NCBI GenBank assembly: GCA_964588995.1 | Contig: CAZPQM010000030.1 | Coordinates: 1-6,582, forward strand | DNA from: CAZPQM01 sp964588995 | GTDB lineage: Bacteria; Pseudomonadota; Alphaproteobacteria; Rickettsiales; UBA8987 | Length of the DNA: 6,582 nt | Direction: 5' to 3' | Shown: in pieces, positions 1 to 4,625 of the stretch | Position numbering within the stretch: the stretch's first letter is position 1 | How the letters are laid out: every line of letters begins with the position of its first letter | The notes under the pieces: model-generated | The model's input: the letters and a program-made list of their open reading frames with translations, nothing else | What the model was told of the DNA's origin: nothing | Databases searched by the model: none | Program-made: the position numbers and the translations under genes

Positions 1-53
1 TATCTGAAATATCGTGTCGTCTGTGTGCAGGTTTGTTCATAGCCCCCCCTTTT

Positions 54-83
54 TTGAAGGGACTATAACACAACCATTATAAT
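54..83 (+). promoter_or_regulatory. Candidate sigma70-type promoter for the mnh operon leader
   Basis: A perfect -10 hexamer TATAAT (78-83) lies 18 bases after TTGAAG (54-59), a four-of-six match to the -35 consensus. Transcription would begin near position 90 and give a leader of about 215 bases before mnhB. The -10 sits in ATTATAAT (76-83), so TATAAT can also be read on the other strand, but no good -35 is visible for that direction. The -35 directly abuts a C7T6 homopolymer tract (43-55). This is motif matching only; a second weaker TTGACG (84-89) lacks a convincing -10. Confidence 0.5.
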
Positions 84-156
84 TTGACGACACTATCTAG
101 CAAATTGCCTCTAACCAAGCGCTTTATCCAAAACCCAAAAAGTGAAGGAAGATATT

Positions 157-225
157 ATGTGGAAGAAAAAGCGTAAGATGCGTTGCAGGAGAAACGAAGC
201 GTGGGCCGTACATGTTGCAATATAG
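157..225 (+). CDS. Possible 22-residue basic leader peptide (uORF)
   Basis: An ATG at 157 follows a strong Shine-Dalgarno sequence (AAGGAAG, 145-151) at five bases' spacing and opens 22 codons ending in TAG (223-225). The peptide starts MWKKKRKMRCRR, with eight Lys/Arg in the first twelve residues, and ends in a short neutral stretch. It lies between the candidate promoter and mnhB, 82 bases upstream of the mnhB start. I do not recognise it. The SD is better than that of mnhB itself, which argues for real translation. The short length and lack of homologues I can recall argue against a stable protein. It could be a regulatory uORF, a small protein, or chance. Confidence 0.3.
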   Translation: MWKKKRKMRCRRNEAWAVHVAI

Positions 226-236
226 TGGAGGGCTTG

Positions 237-294
237 TAGCACTAAAAGATTGTTGCCAGCGATCTCCCGTTTGATTTCACCCTTATCTGTGCTA
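237..294 (+). promoter_or_regulatory. Possible folded leader RNA upstream of mnhB
   Basis: TAGCAC (237-242) is exactly complementary to GTGCTA (289-294). Inside this outer stem, AGATTG (247-252) pairs with CGATCT (260-265) as a six-pair hairpin including one G-U, with loop TTGCCAG. The 3' arm of the outer stem ends 13 bases before the mnhB ATG, so folding could affect initiation. No U-tract follows, so it does not look like an intrinsic terminator, and I recognise no known riboswitch class. Stems of six pairs arise by chance fairly often. Confidence 0.25.
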
Positions 295-298
295 TTAG
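271..298 (+). promoter_or_regulatory. Weak alternative promoter that would give a leaderless mnhB mRNA
   Basis: TTGATT (271-276) and TATTAG (293-298), each about four of six to consensus, are separated by 16 bases. Transcription would start close to position 305, almost at the mnhB ATG (308). This could explain why mnhB has no visible Shine-Dalgarno. The hexamers are poor, so this is a low-confidence alternative to the promoter at 54-83. Confidence 0.15.
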
Positions 299-307
299 CA
301 TAACACC

Positions 308-727
308 ATGAAAGATCTGCTCGTACTGCGTATTGTAGCCTCCTTTATCATCCCGTTTATCGTGGTGTTTGCGCTCTATGTTCAGCTGCACGGGGAGTAC
401 AGTCCCGGCGGTGGTTTTCAGGCCGGAGTGATCCTTGCTGCCGCCTTTGCGTTATATTGCCTGATCTGGGGCTTGCAGCCGGTACTCCGTGTGATTTCGC
501 TACCGGTGCTGCGTGTCATCAGCGCGATCGGTGTGCTGCTCTATGCCGGTACGGGGATGGTCGCGCTGATTCACAACCGTCCGTTTTTGGATTACGACAT
601 ACTGAAACACGATCCCGTCCATGGTCAGCACCTTGGTATCATCCTGGCCGAAGCGGGGGTGGGGCTAACGGTATTTTCGGTTATGTTACTGATTTTTCTA
701 ACCTTCGTTGCGCGCAAGCCTGACTGA
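308..727 (+). CDS. mnhB: Na+/H+ antiporter subunit MnhB/MrpB-like
   Basis: A 139-residue integral inner-membrane protein of the MnhB/MrpB family, a structural subunit of multisubunit cation/proton antiporters. The family signature is clear: a first hydrophobic helix (about 9-27), then HGEYSPGGGFQAG (28-40), where PGGGF is the MnhB hallmark, followed by a second helix. The third and fourth helices cover roughly 71-89 and 108-134, the latter holding HLGIILAEAGVG with Glu115. Length is normal for the family. The ATG at 308 fits the family N-terminus, yet no Shine-Dalgarno is visible before it (ATTAGCATAACACC), which is odd beside the strong SDs elsewhere in the operon. An eight-residue tandem repeat (PVLRVISL/PVLRVISA) lies at 58-73. 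It is the first recognisable gene of the operon, followed by a 73-base gap before mnhC. Confidence 0.92.
   Translation: MKDLLVLRIVASFIIPFIVVFALYVQLHGEYSPGGGFQAGVILAAAFALYCLIWGLQPVLRVISLPVLRVISAIGVLLYAGTGMVALIHNRPFLDYDILKHDPVHGQHLGIILAEAGVGLTVFSVMLLIFLTFVARKPD
479..526 (+). repeat. In-frame 24-base tandem duplication within mnhB
   Basis: Two adjacent 24-base units (479-502 and 503-526) encode PVLRVISL and PVLRVISA, identical in seven of eight residues. The DNA copies differ at third positions and in the serine codon family (TCG versus AGC), so the peptide repeat is better conserved than the DNA. It falls between the second and third membrane helices of MnhB. It may be an old duplication or convergence. 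Confidence 0.7.
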
Positions 728-800
728 ATCCATCCTTCTGCTAGACCTTTTTCGCTAGCTATGCTATCACCCTAGCCGTTAAAGCTGGGAAGTGACGTGC
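728..800 (+). other. 73-base spacer between mnhB and mnhC
   Basis: This noncoding gap contains three CTAG tetramers (741, 755, 772). GCTAG (754-758) can pair with CTAGC (772-776) across a 13-base loop. That five-pair stem has no T-run after it, so it is not a convincing terminator; it might be an mRNA processing site or nothing. The mnhC SD (GGGAAG, 787-792) is at its 3' end. Confidence 0.35.
787..792 (+). promoter_or_regulatory. Ribosome binding site that fixes the mnhC start at 801
   Basis: GGGAAG lies eight bases before ATG 801. The alternative GTG at 792 overlaps this SD and would sit too close to be served by it, so the ATG at 801 is preferred. Confidence 0.6.
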
Positions 801-1340
801 ATGCAGGATTTCGGCCACCTGATTATCAGCCATTATAATTACATCGTCTCGATTATCCTCATGATGATCGGGTTTTACGGCGTGATAAACGGTACTAACC
901 TCATTAAAAAGCTTATCAGCCTCGGCGTATTCCAGACTTCGGTATTGCTGCTATACGTCTCGTTAAGTGTGATCGAAGGCGGCCATATTCCGGTGCTGGA
1001 AGAAGGTGATCAACGTTATACCAACCCGCTGCCGCATGTTTTAATGCTAACCGCGATTGTCGTCGGGGTGGCTACGCTGGCCGTCGGGCTTGCAATTGCG
1101 GTGCGTATCCGCGAGGCGTACCACACAATTGAAGAGGATGACATCCTGGCGATGGATAAAGCCTTATCGCGCGCCGCAATGTATGAGCATCTGGAGCTGG
1201 AAGCCGCGTACCGGCGCGGTGATATCAACAGCGCCCGCTTTAATCGGGAATCCGACGAGGGGCAGGCCGATGCATCACCGAAAAAGCAGCGTGGAAGAAA
1301 AAAGGCAAAGCCGAAACCTGCAAGCAAAGGTAAGCGGTAA
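801..1340 (+). CDS. mnhC: Na+/H+ antiporter subunit MnhC/MrpC-like (NuoK family) with a long charged C-terminal tail
   Basis: A 179-residue protein of the MnhC/NuoK family, the small three-helix subunit beside the antiporter-like channels. Helices lie at about 11-30, 36-57 and 79-102. The family motif NPLPHVLMLTAIVVGVATLA (75-94) opens the third helix. I start it at ATG 801, served by GGGAAG, rather than at the in-frame GTG 792. Family members usually end soon after helix 3, at about 110-125 residues. This one continues for some 75 residues: an acidic/helical part (EEDD at 111-114, then MYEHLELEAAYRRG) and a final very basic stretch, KKQRGRKKAKPKPASKGKR (161-179). The tail is real reading frame, since mnhD starts inside the stop codon (TAATG). 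The extra tail is presumably cytoplasmic; its role is unknown. Confidence 0.9.
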   Translation: MQDFGHLIISHYNYIVSIILMMIGFYGVINGTNLIKKLISLGVFQTSVLLLYVSLSVIEGGHIPVLEEGDQRYTNPLPHVLMLTAIVVGVATLAVGLAIAVRIREAYHTIEEDDILAMDKALSRAAMYEHLELEAAYRRGDINSARFNRESDEGQADASPKKQRGRKKAKPKPASKGKR

Positions 1341-2845
1341 TGCTGGAGAACGCCCTGCCCGTCCTGCCTGTGCTTGTTCCGCTGGTGATGGCGGCGCTCT
1401 GTGCGCTCAGCAATTCAGCCCGGCTTGCGTATGGCTTCACGCTGCTTGCGAGCCTGTTGACTTTTGTCAGCGCGTATTTGCTTTTTTCTCACAACCTCGG
1501 CGTAACGCTGAATTACCCGATGGGCGGTCACCGCCCGCCTTTTGGCATTGAGTACCGCTTTGATGATCTGAATCGCTTCGTTGTGCTGATCATTGCCTTT
1601 ATCGGCGCCGTGATGATGCCCTATGCGCGGAATAATGTCGCGCGTGAGCTATCCGACGATAAGATTCATCTTTTTTATAGCATTTATCTGCTCTGCATGG
1701 CGGGCTTGATCGGCATTGTCTCCACGAATGATATTTTTAACCTGTATGTCTTTCTCGAAATCGCCTCACTCGCGACCTACAGCCTGATTGCCATGGGGAA
1801 AGATAAGCGCGCCCTCACCGCGAGCTATCAGTATCTGATTGTCGGGACGATTGGCGCGACTCTTATCCTTATCGGGATTGGCCTGCTGTACGCCATGACC
1901 GGCACGCTGAACATCACCGACATGGCTAACCGTTTGAGCGCGGTGAATAATACGCGCCCGGTAGTCGCGGCTTATGCTTTCTTAACGATTGGCCTCGCGC
2001 TCAAAATTGCGCTGTTTCCGCTACATTCCTGGTTGACCAACGCCTATGCATTCTCGCCCTCATTTGCCACGGCTTTTTTAGCCAGCACAGCAACCAAGGT
2101 GAGCGTCTACGTGCTAATTCGGCTGATCTATACGCTGTTCGGCTTCGATATGGCGTTTTCTATCATGCCGCTATCGATGATGCTGGTGGTATTTGCAGTG
2201 GCGAATATTCTGATCGGCTCGGTCAACGCCGTCTATCAGCATAATGTCAAACGGTTGCTCGCGTTCTCCAGCATTGCGCAGATCGGGTATATCATTCTCG
2301 GTATTGCGCTCGCGACCGAAATCGGGCTGGCAGTGAGCATTGTTCATATTGCGAATCACGCACTCGCAAAGGGCCTGCTCTTTCTGTGTGTTGGTGCGGT
2401 GTTCATGTGCTCCGGTGGTATGAAGATTCAGTATTTTTACGGTGCGGGGAAGGCCATGCCCTACACGATGGCGGCGTTTGTGCTCGGCGGGGCAAGCGTG
2501 ATTGGCATTCCGGGAACCGCCGGGTTTATTTCCAAGTGGACATTAATTCAGGCGCTGTTTGAAAAAGGCTGGTGGCCGCTGGTTATTCTGGTTGTATTCA
2601 GCTCCCTGCTTGCTGTGATGTATATCTGGCGGGTGGTGCAGGTCGCCTATTTCCGGCCACGCCCGAAACACTGGCCGCCCCTGCAGGAACCCTCTATTGG
2701 GATGCTGTTTTCGATCTACGCGCTGGTGATTGCCAATCTCTATTTCGGTATTGATACGCGGCTGACGCTCGATACGGCTTATAGCATGGCGACCGAGCTG
2801 ATGAATTTCTCCGTCATTAGCGGCGGTATCAGGGGGAGCCTGTAA
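1340..2845 (+). CDS. mnhD: Na+/H+ antiporter subunit MnhD/MrpD-like (NuoM/NuoN-type channel)
   Basis: A 501-residue polytopic protein of the proton-conducting transporter family (NuoL/M/N; MrpD class), about 14 helices and of normal length. It is expected to carry ions through the membrane for H+/cation exchange. The ion-path residues are all present: TM5 Glu140 in FLEIASLATYSL, TM7 Lys222 in LKIALFPLHSWL, TM8 Lys253 in ATKVSVYVL, His336/His340/Lys344 in HIANHALAKGLLF, and TM12 Lys399 in GFISKW. The context LKIALFPLHSWLTNAY is MrpD-like. Start: ATG overlaps the mnhC stop (TAATG), with AAAGG (1326-1330) nine bases upstream. It ends in another TAATG, which begins the next gene. Nothing suggests damage. 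Confidence 0.93.
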   Translation: MLENALPVLPVLVPLVMAALCALSNSARLAYGFTLLASLLTFVSAYLLFSHNLGVTLNYPMGGHRPPFGIEYRFDDLNRFVVLIIAFIGAVMMPYARNNVARELSDDKIHLFYSIYLLCMAGLIGIVSTNDIFNLYVFLEIASLATYSLIAMGKDKRALTASYQYLIVGTIGATLILIGIGLLYAMTGTLNITDMANRLSAVNNTRPVVAAYAFLTIGLALKIALFPLHSWLTNAYAFSPSFATAFLASTATKVSVYVLIRLIYTLFGFDMAFSIMPLSMMLVVFAVANILIGSVNAVYQHNVKRLLAFSSIAQIGYIILGIALATEIGLAVSIVHIANHALAKGLLFLCVGAVFMCSGGMKIQYFYGAGKAMPYTMAAFVLGGASVIGIPGTAGFISKWTLIQALFEKGWWPLVILVVFSSLLAVMYIWRVVQVAYFRPRPKHWPPLQEPSIGMLFSIYALVIANLYFGIDTRLTLDTAYSMATELMNFSVISGGIRGSL

Positions 2846-4362
2846 TGCCGGATGCCCCCTTCCTTGCAAATCAACTCGATGCGGATCATGGCCTGCTGTT
2901 TTGCATCCTGCTGCCACTTACGGGTATTATCGTTGCGACCACGGTGAAATATCCCCGCCTGCGTGATGGGCTGCTTGTGCTACTCGGGCTGATGCTCTTT
3001 ATCCGTATTGCAGTCTATTTCCCCTTCATTGCCGATGCCGAACTGCCCGGCCTGTATCTCTGGGCGCTGATGCCCGGGCTGGAAATCGTGTTTGAGCTGG
3101 AGCCGTTGGGACTGATCTTTGCGCTGGTGGCGTCCTTTCTATGGGGGGTTACGACGCTCTACGCCAGTGGCTACATGCACGGCAATCAGGAACCGCACCA
3201 AACGCGGTTTTACAGCTTTTTCAGCCTGGCAATCTGTGCAGCGATCGGAATTGCATTTGCGGGTAATCTGTTTACGCTATTTATTTTCTATGAGCTGCTG
3301 ACTCTTTCCACTTATCCGCTCGTCGTCCATAGTGGTACGGATAAGGCCAAACGCTCCGGCAAGGTCTATCTCGGCATTCTGCTTTTTACCTCGATTGCCT
3401 TCCTGCTTACCGCCATTATCTGGGTGTACGTGCTTACCGGAACCACGGCCTTCTTCCCTGAAGGTATCCTAAGCGGCTATTTAACACCGCTAAGTGCAGG
3501 TATTTTGTTATTCCTGTTTGCTTATGGTATCGGCAAGGCAGCGCTCATGCCGATTCATCGATGGCTACCCGCCGCCATGGTAGCGCCGACGCCGGTCAGT
3601 GCTTTATTGCATGCGGTGGCCGTGGTCAAGGCAGGGGTCTTTACCTTTGTCAAAGTCATCATCTATATTTTCGGCGCGGATTATTTGCAGGATATGATAG
3701 CCGAAGCATGGTATGCGGGCGCGTGGCTGACCTATCTCAGCGGCGCTACGATCGTGATAGCCTCGCTGATCGCATTGCGGCAGGATAATCTCAAGCGCCG
3801 GCTGGCTTATTCGACCATTTCACAACTCTCCTATGTGGTGATGGCGGCCAGTCTGCTGAATAGTGCCGCGCTGATTGCAGCTTCCTTTCATATCGTTGCG
3901 CATGCGGTGGGGAAAATCACGCTCTTCTTCGGTGCCGGGGCGATTTATACCGCGTCGAAGAAAACGCTCATCTCACAACTGGACGGCATTGGCACGCGCA
4001 TGCCGATTACGATGATTGCCTTAACCATCGGTAGTCTCTCCATGATCGGCATTCCGCCTGCGGTAGGGTTTCTGTCGAAATATTATCTGGTCGAAGGTGC
4101 CTTTACCGCGCAAAGCCTGTTTGCTTTATCCGTTGTGCTGCTTTCTACACTCTTAAACGCCGCCTATTTCCTACCCATTATCCTTCGCGCCTTTTTTGCG
4201 CCTTATCCGGCAAAGGCCGCAAAAGGTACTAAACTCAAACACGGTGAGGCTCCCGTTACCATGCGGATTGCGATGATTATCACGAGCGGCCTGACGATAC
4301 TGCTGTTTTTCTATCCCTATCCGTTTCTTGAGCTGGCCGAACTGGCGACCGGAGTTGAATGA
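2845..4362 (+). CDS. Second antiporter-like subunit, NuoL/MrpA-type core without the MrpA C-terminal domain
   Basis: A 505-residue membrane protein of the NuoL/M/N proton-conducting transporter family, about 14 helices. Compared with mnhD it has the NuoL/MrpA signature MPIHRWLPAAM followed by APTPVSALLHAVAVVKAG (237-254 region onward). Key residues are present: TM5 Glu150 (FYELLTLSTYPLV), TM7 Lys231 (GIGKAALMPIHRW), His256, TM8 Lys262, His349/His353/Lys357 (HIVAHAVGKITLFF) and TM12 Lys412 (GFLSKYYL). Canonical MrpA is about 800 residues with MbhD/MbhE-like parts at the C-terminus. This protein stops after the 14-helix core, so it is the channel module alone; it is often annotated just as subunit D. 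Start: AGGGGGAG (2831-2838) six bases before an ATG within TAATG. It overlaps the next gene by four bases (ATGA). Confidence 0.9.
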   Translation: MPDAPFLANQLDADHGLLFCILLPLTGIIVATTVKYPRLRDGLLVLLGLMLFIRIAVYFPFIADAELPGLYLWALMPGLEIVFELEPLGLIFALVASFLWGVTTLYASGYMHGNQEPHQTRFYSFFSLAICAAIGIAFAGNLFTLFIFYELLTLSTYPLVVHSGTDKAKRSGKVYLGILLFTSIAFLLTAIIWVYVLTGTTAFFPEGILSGYLTPLSAGILLFLFAYGIGKAALMPIHRWLPAAMVAPTPVSALLHAVAVVKAGVFTFVKVIIYIFGADYLQDMIAEAWYAGAWLTYLSGATIVIASLIALRQDNLKRRLAYSTISQLSYVVMAASLLNSAALIAASFHIVAHAVGKITLFFGAGAIYTASKKTLISQLDGIGTRMPITMIALTIGSLSMIGIPPAVGFLSKYYLVEGAFTAQSLFALSVVLLSTLLNAAYFLPIILRAFFAPYPAKAAKGTKLKHGEAPVTMRIAMIITSGLTILLFFYPYPFLELAELATGVE

Positions 4363-4625
4363 GTATGGCAAAAACTGACCAAAAAGCGACTGCCTCGCAG
4401 AAAGATCGCCGCCTCGCTAATATCGGCTGGCTGGTGCTTATCCTGCTGCTAGGTCTGACGCTGGTTGCCGAATCGTTCATGCACCCGCACCCGTATTTCG
4501 GAGTCGATGGCGAGCGCGCCTTTTACGCGTGGTATGGCTTTAGCGCCTGCGTATTGTTTATTCTTCTATCAAACGTGCTTGGCGTTGTGCTGAAGCGGGA
4601 AACATGCTCCGGAGACGGCTCATGA
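4359..4625 (+). CDS. Small two-helix membrane protein of the antiporter operon
   Basis: An 88-residue protein with a charged, presumably cytoplasmic N-terminus (1-20), a first helix (about 22-39), a short loop with a His/Pro cluster (MHPHPYFGV, 41-49), then AFYAWYGFSACVLFILL running into a second helix (about 55-79) and a short polar end. It overlaps both neighbours by ATGA, so it is almost certainly made with them. I recall similar small proteins (HPH...F, then FYA..GF..CV) between antiporter-like genes in other bacterial Mrp-related operons, but I could not verify this. The function is unknown; assembly factor or accessory subunit is a guess. GGAG (4351-4354) serves the ATG at 4359; an in-frame ATG at 4365 is a possible alternative. 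It is not MnhE, F or G by any motif I can see. Confidence 0.8.
   Translation: MSMAKTDQKATASQKDRRLANIGWLVLILLLGLTLVAESFMHPHPYFGVDGERAFYAWYGFSACVLFILLSNVLGVVLKRETCSGDGS
4611..4614 (+). promoter_or_regulatory. Ribosome binding site that fixes the next start at 4622
   Basis: GGAG lies seven bases before ATG 4622, which forms an ATGA overlap with the preceding stop. The upstream in-frame ATG at 4604 has only GGGA at three bases' spacing and would add six residues (MLRRRL). The 4622 start matches the coupling pattern of the operon better. Confidence 0.65.

Noticed and set aside
1..40. A divergent minus-strand gene starting at ATG 40 (MNKPAHRRHDISD...) running off the left edge, with a G-run before it.
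   Set aside because: Only 13 codons are visible, the G7 run is just two bases from the ATG, and the minus-strand TATAAT (81-76) lacks a -35. It is possible but not supportable.
1..42. Plus-strand open frame from the left edge ending in TAG (40-42), possibly the end of an upstream gene.
   Set aside because: Thirteen codons with no recognisable motif; another frame is also open to 66, so this is compatible with chance.
47..61. CCCTT/AAGGG hairpin as a terminator of an upstream gene.
   Set aside because: Only five pairs, and no T-run follows on the plus strand.
792..800. GTG at 792 as the mnhC start.
   Set aside because: It overlaps the SD (GGGAAG) that is well placed for ATG 801, and the added residues match nothing in the family.
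4604..4621. ATG 4604 as the start of the last operon gene.
   Set aside because: Poor SD spacing; ATG 4622 has GGAG at seven bases and an ATGA overlap with the previous gene.
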